DNA of 45,606 bases from Flavobacterium pectinovorum (lineage in GTDB: Bacteria; Bacteroidota; Bacteroidia; Flavobacteriales; Flavobacteriaceae), in contig NZ_RCZH01000009.1 in NCBI RefSeq assembly GCF_006438875.1, positions 195,253 through 240,858 on the forward strand. The letters are read 5' to 3'. This document shows, in pieces, positions 25,012-33,083 of the stretch. The position numbers were made by a program, and so were the translations under genes. Below the pieces are notes generated by a model, which saw only the letters and a list, made by a program, of their open reading frames with translations, made no database searches and had not been told where the DNA came from. Each line of letters starts with the position of its first letter. Positions within the stretch are counted from its first letter, which is position 1.

Positions 25012-26469
25012 TTATTTTTTAGTAAGTTCTTCAAGAACTTTTTTTCCGCTTTCGTTTTTTGGATTCAGTTCCAGTGATTTCTTGTAATTTGCAATAGCGA
25101 GCGTTTTATCTCCATCGGCTAAATAAGCTTCACCTAAACTATCATAAGTATTACCTGATTTAGGGAAAGTATCTACATTAATTTTAAAAATCTCGATAGC
25201 TTCTTTCTTTTTTCCGGATTGTAATAATTGATAGCCTACCTGATTCATATCTTCTTCTTTTATGCCATAAGTAGGATCAGTTTTTAATTTTTTATAAGTA
25301 CTAGTTCCTGTAGCTAATCCTTGATTTGTATATACATCGAGCAATTCAAATGCCATTGATTTTTTGGGCTGATTAAAAGGCTGATTGTATAAAATTGCTC
25401 TAATTGCCTCATTCATTTCGCCTAAAACAGTTCCGCCTGTATTGTTTAACAGTACAACAAGATTTTTATTAGCAGGAATACGGGAGAGAACAGTATTAAA
25501 CCCATTGATTCCTCCGCCATGTTCAATAATTCTCACCTTATCTTTGGCTCCGATTTTTACTTCACTCGTAAACCATCCATATCCATAACTTTCTTCTCCT
25601 CCGCCTATCGGAATATAAGCTTTGAACATAGAATCCATTGATTGCTGTGAAAGCAATTTAGTTGTATAAAGTGCTTGATCCCATAAGTACAAATCTTCTA
25701 CAGTAGAATATAAAGATCCTGCGGCATACGGAATACTCATATCAATATAGGAAGCGTTGACGATAACTTTACCATGTTTTTCATAACCGGCAGCTCTGTT
25801 TTTCAATATAATATCGCTGTGATCGTAACCTGTATTGACCATTTTTAGAGGAGTAAAAATGATTTCCTGTAAATATTGTTCGTATGATTTTCCTGTGATT
25901 TTTTCGATAATATATCCCAATACAAAATAACCTGAATTACTGTAACTGAATTTTTCGCCTGGTGTAAATTCTAATGGCAGATTTGAGAACGTTTTTACAA
26001 ATTCTTCCGGACTATAGGGGTTTCTACTTAGATCTTTATAGAAATTTGGGAAAGAAGTAAAATTTGGAATTCCTGAAGTATGCGTAAGTAAATTATGAAT
26101 CGTTATTTTATCACCATTTGCTTTTGGATAATCCGGTAAATAAGTGGTGATAGGAACGTCAAGTTTTATTTTGCCTTCTTCGACCAGTTTAATAATTAGA
26201 AGCGAGGTAAATTGTTTACTTACAGATCCTAATCTGAATTTTGTGTCGGGTTGATTCGGAATATCCCATTCCATATTGGCTGAGCCATATCCTTTTTTGA
26301 AAATAATTTTTCCATTTTCGGAAACAAGTGCAGATCCGTTAAACTGTCCATACTCATTGTATTTGGTCAATAATTGGTCAATTTGTTTTGCCTTGTCCTG
26401 TGCTGATAAATTGATGGTAAACAGTTGCACAAAAAGACAAACTGCAATTAGTTTGATTGAATTTTTCAT
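25012..26469 (-). CDS. Secreted serine hydrolase (class C beta-lactamase fold) with TPR tail
   Basis: 485 residues with a signal peptide 1-23 (LSAQ). The beta-lactamase/PBP-like domain spans about 30-370, with the catalytic motif SVSK (Ser82, Lys85), YSN at 176-178 as the second motif and EHGGGING as the third. The C-terminal segment (about 415-485) contains two TPR-like helix pairs. Such proteins are usually D-aminopeptidases, esterases or peptidoglycan-related hydrolases rather than true beta-lactamases. It is probably periplasmic. It has its own terminator and opens the minus-strand hydrolase block that reaches to 30483. Confidence 0.9.
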   Translation of the reverse strand: MKNSIKLIAVCLFVQLFTINLSAQDKAKQIDQLLTKYNEYGQFNGSALVSENGKIIFKKGYGSANMEWDIPNQPDTKFRLGSVSKQFTSLLIIKLVEEGKIKLDVPITTYLPDYPKANGDKITIHNLLTHTSGIPNFTSFPNFYKDLSRNPYSPEEFVKTFSNLPLEFTPGEKFSYSNSGYFVLGYIIEKITGKSYEQYLQEIIFTPLKMVNTGYDHSDIILKNRAAGYEKHGKVIVNASYIDMSIPYAAGSLYSTVEDLYLWDQALYTTKLLSQQSMDSMFKAYIPIGGGEESYGYGWFTSEVKIGAKDKVRIIEHGGGINGFNTVLSRIPANKNLVVLLNNTGGTVLGEMNEAIRAILYNQPFNQPKKSMAFELLDVYTNQGLATGTSTYKKLKTDPTYGIKEEDMNQVGYQLLQSGKKKEAIEIFKINVDTFPKSGNTYDSLGEAYLADGDKTLAIANYKKSLELNPKNESGKKVLEELTKK

Positions 26470-26696
26470 TTTGATTGATAATTAGTAATAAGGTTAATGA
26501 AACGTTTTTTGATTTGATGACTGAAACTTTTTTAAACGTTTGTAATCTAATTTATTAGACGAAATTACAAATTAAAGCGATACTTTTTGATGAGACTCTA
26601 ATCTTAATAGACGACAAAAGTTTTATTTGGTTTCAGTTTTAATCACTTTTTTTTCAAATACCTTAATTACTATGGAATTATTTCACTTTTTAAATA

Positions 26697-27200
26697 CTAT
26701 TTTTTAATAGGTCTGTGTTCATAACTCACAATTCGTTTTAATTTCCAATCATTATCTTTTCGTTCCCAGATATGAATAAATTTCCCTGTTCCTTCCGGTT
26801 TTCCATCAATATAGAAGGTATGTTCACCTATTTGTACGGCGCCAAAATCTCCTAATTTGTCAATTGTACAGGAATTTAATTTTCTGGTCAATTTTTCAGT
26901 TCGTTCACATTTAGCCAATAACGATTTTATTTCATTAGGTTTAGACGTGCTCAATCCGGATCGATCATCATAGAATTCGACATCATCGGCTATTATTTTT
27001 TTGAAAAGTGCCGCATCACATTGATTAAATGCAACATCAAAAAGCAAACTATCCATTTTGATAATTTCAGTTTTTAGAAGATCCATTTTTAGAACATCAC
27101 TATTTGTTTGTGCTGTTACTTGTCTGCTTAAGAACAACATAAAAAGGATTAGTATATTTATCATAGGTGCCATAGTTGTGATTTTGTTTGTGTTTCTCAT
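26697..27200 (-). CDS. Secreted NTF2-like (DUF4440-type) protein
   Basis: 167 residues with a signal peptide (cleavage near VTAQ, about residue 31) followed by a cone-shaped NTF2/SnoaL-like domain: MDSLLFDVAFNQCD, then DDVEFYDDRSG, and the final beta-strands with HIWERKDNDWKLKRIVSYEH. It is clearly homologous to the N-terminal domain of the upstream gene (RDSLLFNIGFNTCD...). The start codon overlaps the upstream stop by four bases (ATGA), so translation is probably coupled. NTF2-like domains bind small hydrophobic ligands or act as enzymes; no function can be assigned here. Confidence 0.82.
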   Translation of the reverse strand: MRNTNKITTMAPMINILILFMLFLSRQVTAQTNSDVLKMDLLKTEIIKMDSLLFDVAFNQCDAALFKKIIADDVEFYDDRSGLSTSKPNEIKSLLAKCERTEKLTRKLNSCTIDKLGDFGAVQIGEHTFYIDGKPEGTGKFIHIWERKDNDWKLKRIVSYEHRPIKK

Positions 27201-28726
27201 TTTGTTTCGATATCAATTATTTTTTGACCATTTTCGCCCAAATAATGAGCAACTATTTTTTCGTAAACCTTATAACCATCGTCAACATTGGTAAAAATAA
27301 CAATACCTTGTTTCGTCTTTGGAAGCAATAAAAAGATGGTTTGAACACCTTTATCCGCTCCGCCGTGTGATAATGCATAATCATTGTTTCCTAAATCATA
27401 GATTTCAAATCCAAGACCAAAGTATTTGTTTTTCTTAGTTTCAACCTGATGCGCTGTCATGTCGTCAAAAACTTTTTTGCTCAATCCGTCGCTATTCATT
27501 ACACTGCATAAAAACGTTCCGTAGTCTTTAATTGTCGTTAATAAATCGTCGGCAGCGTTTGCGGTTTTGTTTTTTGTTGGCTCGTAGGCATTTCCTTTAT
27601 TGTCGTAACCAATGGCGTATCTTGAAAGATCTACTTTATCATTCCAGATCATTTGCGTATCTGTCATTTTTAGAGGTTGAAAAATTAATTCATCTGCTAA
27701 TTGATCTAATGTTTTATGGAATTTTTTTTCTAATGCTTTTCTCAAATATTCTAATCCTTCACCAGAATATTGATATTTTGTTCCGGGTTTAAATTTAAAA
27801 TCAAGTTTACCGGATTCGTTCATATACCTCCAATTTGGGAAACCAGTTTGATGACTCAGAATAATTCTTGTTGTTAATAGTTTCGTATTTGGATCATTTG
27901 CAATATCCGGATCTGTCCAATATTTGTAAAGCGGTTCTTCAAGATCCCATTTTCCTGCACTTACTAGTTTTAAAATTACGATTGCTGTTACGGGTTTTGT
28001 CAGAGAAGCAACATTCCAAATGGTGTTGTATGGCGCTGCGACACCTTTTTTAAGTTCTCCGAAGACTTTTATTTCCTGTAGTTTTCCGTCATTGATAACG
28101 CCAATTCCTAAAGTTGGAATATTATTTTGTATCAGCCATTTTTTTATTTCCTGATCATTATCAAAAATGTCTGATTTTGTTCCTGCGGTATTAACAGTTT
28201 GATGATCATAGCTAAAAGATCTTCTTAGTTTCCAAATACCGTTTTCTAAAAGCCAAACATGTGTAAATCGTGCAGTGCTGCCAAACTTTTCTTTCGCATC
28301 TGCAAAAGATTCATTTTTCCCAATTGATTTTTCATAAAACTGATGGATTCCCATTTGCATTGCGCCATATAGAACACCTTTGTTGTATAATGGATAAATT
28401 TCGGTGCTGTTTGGTACTAAATATCTTCGGGCTTTATAGGTTTCTGTTGAACGGCACAATCCTTTTTTGAGATTGACTAAAAACATAGCTTTGTCAGAAG
28501 GACCATCTTTATCATGATAAAATTCAAAGTTGTCACTAAAAAGATTTTCAAACTGAGAAATGTCGCAAGTATTAAAGCCAATATTAAAAAGAAGACTATC
28601 TCTCGACATAATAGTTTTGTATAGTTCTGAGTTTTTTTCTTCCTGAGATAATCCAATTTGAAATTGGAAGAGTAGAATACCAATTAAAATTGTTTTTAAT
28701 TGGAAAAATGATGTATTGATTTTCAT
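27197..28726 (-). CDS. Fusion of an NTF2-like domain with a beta-lactamase-fold serine hydrolase
   Basis: 509 residues: signal peptide about 1-28, NTF2/DUF4440-like domain about 36-176, then a class C beta-lactamase-like domain about 190-500. Catalytic motifs are SLTK (Ser241, Lys244), YSG (319-321) and HGG (453-455). The fusion suggests that a ligand-binding NTF2 domain serves the hydrolase. The next gene (26697-27200) is a stand-alone version of the same NTF2 domain and overlaps by four bases. Expected location is the periplasm; the substrate is unknown. The leader contains the word TGATTGATTGATGATTT, also found in front of the alpha/beta hydrolase at 30483. Confidence 0.88.
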   Translation of the reverse strand: MKINTSFFQLKTILIGILLFQFQIGLSQEEKNSELYKTIMSRDSLLFNIGFNTCDISQFENLFSDNFEFYHDKDGPSDKAMFLVNLKKGLCRSTETYKARRYLVPNSTEIYPLYNKGVLYGAMQMGIHQFYEKSIGKNESFADAKEKFGSTARFTHVWLLENGIWKLRRSFSYDHQTVNTAGTKSDIFDNDQEIKKWLIQNNIPTLGIGVINDGKLQEIKVFGELKKGVAAPYNTIWNVASLTKPVTAIVILKLVSAGKWDLEEPLYKYWTDPDIANDPNTKLLTTRIILSHQTGFPNWRYMNESGKLDFKFKPGTKYQYSGEGLEYLRKALEKKFHKTLDQLADELIFQPLKMTDTQMIWNDKVDLSRYAIGYDNKGNAYEPTKNKTANAADDLLTTIKDYGTFLCSVMNSDGLSKKVFDDMTAHQVETKKNKYFGLGFEIYDLGNNDYALSHGGADKGVQTIFLLLPKTKQGIVIFTNVDDGYKVYEKIVAHYLGENGQKIIDIETK

Positions 28727-28739
28727 TTTGTGATTGATT

Positions 28740-28756
28740 TGATTGATTGATGATTT
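28740..28756 (-). repeat. 17-base leader word shared by two hydrolase genes
   Basis: TGATTGATTGATGATTT (plus strand) lies 13 bases before the start of the NTF2-beta-lactamase gene. The identical word occurs at 30491-30507, 7 bases before the start of the alpha/beta hydrolase gene. It may be a shared regulatory leader or a relic of duplication. Confidence 0.6.
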
Positions 28757-28805
28757 TGCAATATTAGTTTAATCGTCACTCATAAAATTGTACAAATGCG
28801 AAATC

Positions 28806-29612
28806 TTATCTTTTTTTTGAAAGAAAATACAAACTTGAATTGAACGTTTTTGGAGTTGTTTTAGTCACATCTTTAAACTTTTTTATAAAATGCGACTGAT
28901 CAAAATATTTATTATAAAGCGCAACATCGGTCAGACTGAGTTTATCCAAATTTGAATTCACCATTTGATCAACTGATTTTCTGAATTTCAGAATTTGAAT
29001 GTAATTTTTAATCGTAAGTCCGGTTGCTGATTTAAATCTAATTTGTAACAATCTTTGCGAAACCTTTAGACTTTTCCCGATTTCCGAAACTGTAATTTCT
29101 TCGTTGTGAAGTTTTATAATCTCACAGATTTTTTCGATTGAATTTTTAATTGGATTTGAAAAGCTTAATTCCTCAAAATAATTATTTATGATATTTAGTA
29201 ATTCTGAAATATCACTGTTTAATCCCGAATCAATTTTAGCTTTGAAAGGTAATTCGGTTGGATCGATTTTGAGAATAGCATCTGAAAAATTGCTCAAATC
29301 ATATTTTGGAAACATCGAAAGTGTCCACGCATGCAGCTGAATTATTGTAACTTTAGTTTTAGGCTGAATATTAACCAAAACTTTATTGGTCATTTGCGAA
29401 CAGAAGTAGAATCCTTCGCTCATCGTGTATTTGTTTTTGCTTGTATGAACCTCAATAGCATTTCCGCTAACGATTGCCAGATTAAAACAACCGTTAGGTA
29501 GAACGAGTTTGTTTTCGATCAGGCTTTCGCCGATACTGTTATCCAAACACCAAATTTTGTTGACAAACCGTTCACAATTTTCGCTTACATAATATTCTGA
29601 ATATAGGTTCAT
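28806..29612 (-). CDS. AraC-family transcriptional regulator
   Basis: 268 residues. The N-terminal half (about 1-140) is a cupin-like sensor of the type often found with Bacteroidota AraC proteins (YSEYYVSENCERFVNKIWCLDN, LPNGCFNLAIV). The C-terminal half (about 160-260) has two helix-turn-helix motifs: ITVSEIGKSLKVSQRLLQ and LSLTDVALYNKYFDQSHFI, followed by FKDVTKTTPKTF, typical for the family. It lies between the NTF2-beta-lactamase gene and the alpha/beta hydrolase on the same strand and may regulate one or both. The inducing molecule is unknown. Confidence 0.92.
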   Translation of the reverse strand: MNLYSEYYVSENCERFVNKIWCLDNSIGESLIENKLVLPNGCFNLAIVSGNAIEVHTSKNKYTMSEGFYFCSQMTNKVLVNIQPKTKVTIIQLHAWTLSMFPKYDLSNFSDAILKIDPTELPFKAKIDSGLNSDISELLNIINNYFEELSFSNPIKNSIEKICEIIKLHNEEITVSEIGKSLKVSQRLLQIRFKSATGLTIKNYIQILKFRKSVDQMVNSNLDKLSLTDVALYNKYFDQSHFIKKFKDVTKTTPKTFNSSLYFLSKKR

Positions 29613-29649
29613 TTTGAGATTATTATGTTTTTGAATAATTGTTTGACTC

Positions 29650-30483
29650 TTATTTTTTTCCTGTAAATAATTCTACACTGGATGTTTTCTTAAACGGATC
29701 TTTGAAGAAACTCATTAAAACTAAATTAAAAAGCTCTGGTTTTTCATAAGCACCAAAATGAGTGGCGCCCGGCATTACAAAAAAGTTAGAGTTTTCGATA
29801 TTATTGAAGATTTTAATCGAATGTTCTAATCTTATAGCATCTCTGTCGCCCGACATAATTAAAACGGGACATTTTATCTTTTGCAAATCTTTCTCAGTAA
29901 TGTTAGGCTGATAAGCTAATAAAGTATAGAGATTTTTGGTATGAGGGTCTTTTGTTGCTTTTAAGGTATCAAGTACCATTTGATCAATTTCGTTAAAGAT
30001 TGCTTTTTTACCAGGAAATATATTAGCGCCAAAAGTAGCGACTTTGGCTGTTTTATCAGGATGGTTAATTGCTAGTAAAAGACCAAGAATTCCCCCATCG
30101 CTTTGTCCCCAAACATTAGCGTTTTTAATTTTTAGTGAATCTAATAAAACACTAACATCATTAGCCATTTGAACATAATTCAATTGCTTTTTTGAATCGT
30201 CAATAGATTTTCCATGACCTCTGCTATCAATAGCTATAACCTGAAAGGTTTGTTTGAAATATTCAATTCTACGTGCGTGACCTTTAATAGAACCTCCATT
30301 TCCGTGAAGTAAAACCAGAGGTTCACCAGTTCCGTAAATCTCATAATACATTTTAAAACCATTGATTTCCTTGTAGTGTCCGGCTTCCGGATTGTTTCCG
30401 TATGGAATTTTAATTTCTGTTTGCGCAGCAATTTCTCCAAAAGTCAATAAGAGGATGGCGAATAGAAGGATTAATTTTTTCAT
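29650..30483 (-). CDS. Secreted alpha/beta hydrolase
   Basis: 277 residues with a signal peptide (about 1-20, EIAAQ). The alpha/beta-hydrolase fold has the oxyanion segment HGNGG (60-64), the nucleophile elbow GQSDG (Ser128), an acidic residue near 213-215 (SGDRDAI) and the catalytic His242 in GATHFGAYEKPE. The sequence DSRGHGKS around 86-93 is characteristic. Probably a periplasmic esterase or lipase-like enzyme of unknown substrate. It is the upstream neighbour of the AraC regulator (37-base gap). Confidence 0.9.
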   Translation of the reverse strand: MKKLILLFAILLLTFGEIAAQTEIKIPYGNNPEAGHYKEINGFKMYYEIYGTGEPLVLLHGNGGSIKGHARRIEYFKQTFQVIAIDSRGHGKSIDDSKKQLNYVQMANDVSVLLDSLKIKNANVWGQSDGGILGLLLAINHPDKTAKVATFGANIFPGKKAIFNEIDQMVLDTLKATKDPHTKNLYTLLAYQPNITEKDLQKIKCPVLIMSGDRDAIRLEHSIKIFNNIENSNFFVMPGATHFGAYEKPELFNLVLMSFFKDPFKKTSSVELFTGKK

Positions 30484-30568
30484 GTGATTGTGATTGATTG
30501 ATGATTTCTGGAGTAATTAGCTATGATATTACTCAAGGCTAAAATACTATTTTTTTCTTAGTTATACT

Positions 30569-31174
30569 CTAGTCATTCGTTTTGCTAAATTCGTCAAAAT
30601 AGTCTCGCTTAGTAGCTTCCCATTCTTCGAAAATCACACTATAATAAACGTCATCTTTACTTATTCCTTCAGAATCAACATAATTGTTTCTAAAAATTCC
30701 TTCTTTAATTGCGCCCAACTTTTCAATAGCTCTTTGCGATTTTTTATTTTCAAGATCAGCACTGAATTGTATTCTTTTGAATTGTATGTTTTCGAAACCA
30801 AAGTTTAGTAATTCATATTTGCAGGCTTTGTTTAAACCTGTTCCCTGAAATGTTGTTCCGTACCAAGTCCAGCCAATTTCGCATTTTTGGCTTGCATGAT
30901 TTAGATATCCGTAACGGGTGCTTCCGGCAACTTTGTTACTGGCTTTGTCAATGATTAAAAACGGATAACAAATTCCGTCGGCTTTTTGTTTTAAGGTGCT
31001 TTGAATGTAGTTTTCGAAGTCATTATCGTTTCGAACGTACATTCCCATATATTTCCAGATCTCATCGTCAAAAATGATTTCTTTGAGTTCGATATTTCTT
31101 TCGTTTTCAATAGGAAGTAATAACACTTTTTCATTTTCTAAGATGATGTTTGATTGTAATAGTTCGCTTTTCAT
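30569..31174 (-). CDS. GNAT family N-acetyltransferase
   Basis: 201 residues from the ATG at 31174 (MKSELLQSNIILENEKVLLLP). A longer frame is open upstream to 31267, but those 31 codons run through the arm of an intergenic palindrome and a GCAAAG-type repeat, so the internal ATG is preferred. The fold shows the RimJ/RimL-like pattern: EIGWTWYGTTFQGTGLNKACKY around the acetyl-CoA loop (Q/G-x-x-G-x) and ENKKSQRAIEKLGAIKEGIFR. It probably acetylates an amino group of a protein or small molecule in the cytoplasm. Confidence 0.85.
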   Translation of the reverse strand: MKSELLQSNIILENEKVLLLPIENERNIELKEIIFDDEIWKYMGMYVRNDNDFENYIQSTLKQKADGICYPFLIIDKASNKVAGSTRYGYLNHASQKCEIGWTWYGTTFQGTGLNKACKYELLNFGFENIQFKRIQFSADLENKKSQRAIEKLGAIKEGIFRNNYVDSEGISKDDVYYSVIFEEWEATKRDYFDEFSKTND

Positions 31175-31235
31175 GGGATTTATTTGGTTATAGTTTTGCC
31201 GCAAAGTCACAAAGACACAAAGTTTTAGCACAATA

Positions 31236-31339
31236 TTGTCATTTCGACGTAAGGAGAAATCACACACGTAATTCTACAAAGATTGGCGATTTTGTTTGCG
31301 GAGCTTCTAGTGTGATTTCTCCTTACGTCGAAATGACAA
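31236..31339. repeat. Dispersed-type intergenic element with perfect 30-base inverted repeats
   Basis: Arms 31236-31265 and 31310-31339 are perfectly complementary; each begins or ends with TTGTCATTTCGACG and its complement. The 44-base interior has no gene. From general knowledge, GTCATTTCGACG-type palindromes are frequent between genes in Bacteroidota. It is immediately preceded by a single GCAAAG-type arm (31198-31225). Confidence 0.9.
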
Positions 31340-31432
31340 AAAATGCGACTCACGAGATTATATCTTCAACGAAAATACGCTTTTTCGGATTTCTAATAAA
31401 TCATTAAAAACAGGATTTTGTTATGAAAACGA

Positions 31433-31571
31433 GTGTTGCATGAGGGATAGAAACGGCATCTCCCGATTTAGAAAAACAAGGCTTTTTAGCCGTAGTTTTT
31501 GTTAATCGGGAATACAGTGGATCCCGAAGTTTCGGGACGACCCGCTCCCGAGGCTTCGGGATGAACGGGTC
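31433..31571. repeat. Highly structured GC-richer intergenic element
   Basis: Several hairpins follow one another: CTCCCGATTTA...TTAATCGGGAA (about 31459-31512), TCCCGAA-GT-TTCGGGA (31522-31537), and GACCCG (31539-31544) pairing with CGGGTC (31566-31571) around CCCGA-GGCT-TCGGG (31547-31560). The left edge GAGGGATAGAAACGGCATC resembles a word near 44920-44945 (ATCAGGGCTAGGGCAGC, inverted). It lies upstream of kmo and contains no believable gene. Confidence 0.7.
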
Positions 31572-31662
31572 ATGCACATATAAATCATAAATATTTCCTT
31601 TATTTTTAAGCTCTTGTAGATTTATTACTTATTTTTACGATCTTATATTTAGATTTTTCTTG

Positions 31663-33003
31663 ATGCAAACTTCACTAAAAATTGCTGTTGTTGGTTCTGG
31701 ATTAGTAGGATCACTATTGGCAATTTATCTTAAAAAAGCAGGTCACACCGTTCATGTTTATGATCGTAGTCCTGATATTCGCAAAATTAATTTTTCGGGT
31801 CGTTCTATTAATCTGGCTATGTCTAATCGGGGTTGGAAAGCACTTGATGGCGTTGGTGTTGGTGATTCGGTTCGTGAAATCGCGATTCCGATGGGCAAAC
31901 GTGCCATTCATTTGGTTGATAAGCTCAATTTTCAGAATTACGGGCAAGAAGGGGAGTCGATTTATTCGATTTCAAGAGGAACCCTGAATCGGAAAATGAT
32001 TGATCTTGCTGAAGAAGCCGGAGCGGATTTTTTGTTTGACCAAAAAATCTGGGATGTGACGCTGAGTGATGCAACTTTGCATATAGGCGAAACCGAAAGA
32101 GGCGAGTGGGAGGAGAAAAAATACGATATGGTTTTTGGTGCCGATGGTGCTTTTTCGAGAATAAGACACAGAATGCAACGCCAAAGCATGTTTAATTATT
32201 CGCAGGAATTTTTGAATATGGGATATAAGGAGTTAAACATTCCTGCAAATGCTGACGCTACTCATAAATTAGATAAAAATTCATTTCATATCTGGCCACG
32301 TGGCGAATACATGTTGATTGCGCTTCCTAATTTAGACGGAAGTTTTACGTGTACTTTGTTTATGCCTTTTGAAGGGAAAAATTCTTTTGCTTCATTGACG
32401 GATCGTAAAATGGTAGAAGATTTCTTTACGAAAAACTTTCCGGATTCAATTGAGGTGATTCCAAAATTAGCAGAAGATTTCTTTAAGAATCCAACAAGTA
32501 CTTTGGTAACAATGAAGTGTTTCCCGTGGACGTATGAGGATAAAATTGCTTTGATTGGAGATGCCTGTCATGCTATTGTTCCTTTTTACGGACAAGGAAT
32601 GAATGCAGGTTTTGAAGATATTACGGTTTTGAACGAAATGATTGAAAAATATGGAGACGATTGGAAAAAGATTTTCTCTGAATACCAAATCTCACGTAAA
32701 CCAAATGCCGATGCTATTGCAGAGCTTTCGTATCGCAATTTCATGGAAATGAGTACAAAAACTGCCGATGAAAAATTCTTACTCCAAAAGAAAATAGAAA
32801 AAGCATTCTCTGACAAACACCCTGATAAATGGATTCCGCTTTATAGTCGTGTGACCTTTAGCGATCGTCCTTATACAGAAGCTTTGGCAATTGGCGATTT
32901 CCAAAACGAAATTATGGAACAGGTTTTACGAACGGATAATATAGAAAACATCTGGAACACTCCTGAAATCGAAAATAAGATCCTGGAGTTGTTGCAAAAA
33001 TAA
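31663..33003 (+). CDS. kmo: Kynurenine 3-monooxygenase
   Basis: FAD- and NADPH-dependent aromatic hydroxylase converting L-kynurenine to 3-hydroxykynurenine. The Rossmann motif GSGLVGS (11-17) follows the start MQTSLKIAVV. Further signatures are SINLAMSNRG, GADGAFSRIR and the second FAD motif LIGDACHAIVPFYGQGMNAGFED. The 446 residues make a full-length enzyme. A TTG three bases upstream is in frame, but the ATG at 31663 is preferred. The stretch CTTATTTTTACG at 31628-31639 is shared with the kynU leader. The product of this step is the preferred substrate of kynureninase, encoded at 15820-17097. It converges with the HerA-like gene over a hairpin. Confidence 0.96.
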   Translation: MQTSLKIAVVGSGLVGSLLAIYLKKAGHTVHVYDRSPDIRKINFSGRSINLAMSNRGWKALDGVGVGDSVREIAIPMGKRAIHLVDKLNFQNYGQEGESIYSISRGTLNRKMIDLAEEAGADFLFDQKIWDVTLSDATLHIGETERGEWEEKKYDMVFGADGAFSRIRHRMQRQSMFNYSQEFLNMGYKELNIPANADATHKLDKNSFHIWPRGEYMLIALPNLDGSFTCTLFMPFEGKNSFASLTDRKMVEDFFTKNFPDSIEVIPKLAEDFFKNPTSTLVTMKCFPWTYEDKIALIGDACHAIVPFYGQGMNAGFEDITVLNEMIEKYGDDWKKIFSEYQISRKPNADAIAELSYRNFMEMSTKTADEKFLLQKKIEKAFSDKHPDKWIPLYSRVTFSDRPYTEALAIGDFQNEIMEQVLRTDNIENIWNTPEIENKILELLQK

Positions 33004-33019
33004 AAATCAATGTCAATTA

Positions 33020-33077
33020 CAATATCAAAAATCAATTTAAAATTTGACATTGATATTGTAATTGATTTTTGATATTG
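33020..33077. terminator. Long AT-rich hairpin between kmo and the HerA-like gene
   Basis: Arms 33020-33037 (CAATATCAAAAATCAATT) and 33060-33077 pair perfectly over 18 bp, with an internal 22-base loop that can pair further with flanking copies. The convergent position, T-rich on the plus side, suggests a bidirectional terminator despite the low GC content. Confidence 0.65.
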
Positions 33078-33083
33078 TTGTTT

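Noticed and set aside
25012..28726. Antibiotic-resistance beta-lactamases
   Set aside because: The two serine hydrolases have the SxxK/YxN or YSG/HGG pattern of the broad class C fold, which is mostly peptidases and esterases. Nothing indicates true beta-lactamase activity.
31175..31267. N-terminal extension of the GNAT acetyltransferase
   Set aside because: The extra 31 codons are encoded by a palindrome arm and a GCAAAG-type repeat. The internal ATG at 31174 gives a normal family N-terminus.
31150..31407. Open frame of 85 codons on the plus strand spanning the 30-base inverted repeat
   Set aside because: It overlaps the acetyltransferase start and the repeat, and has no recognisable protein features.
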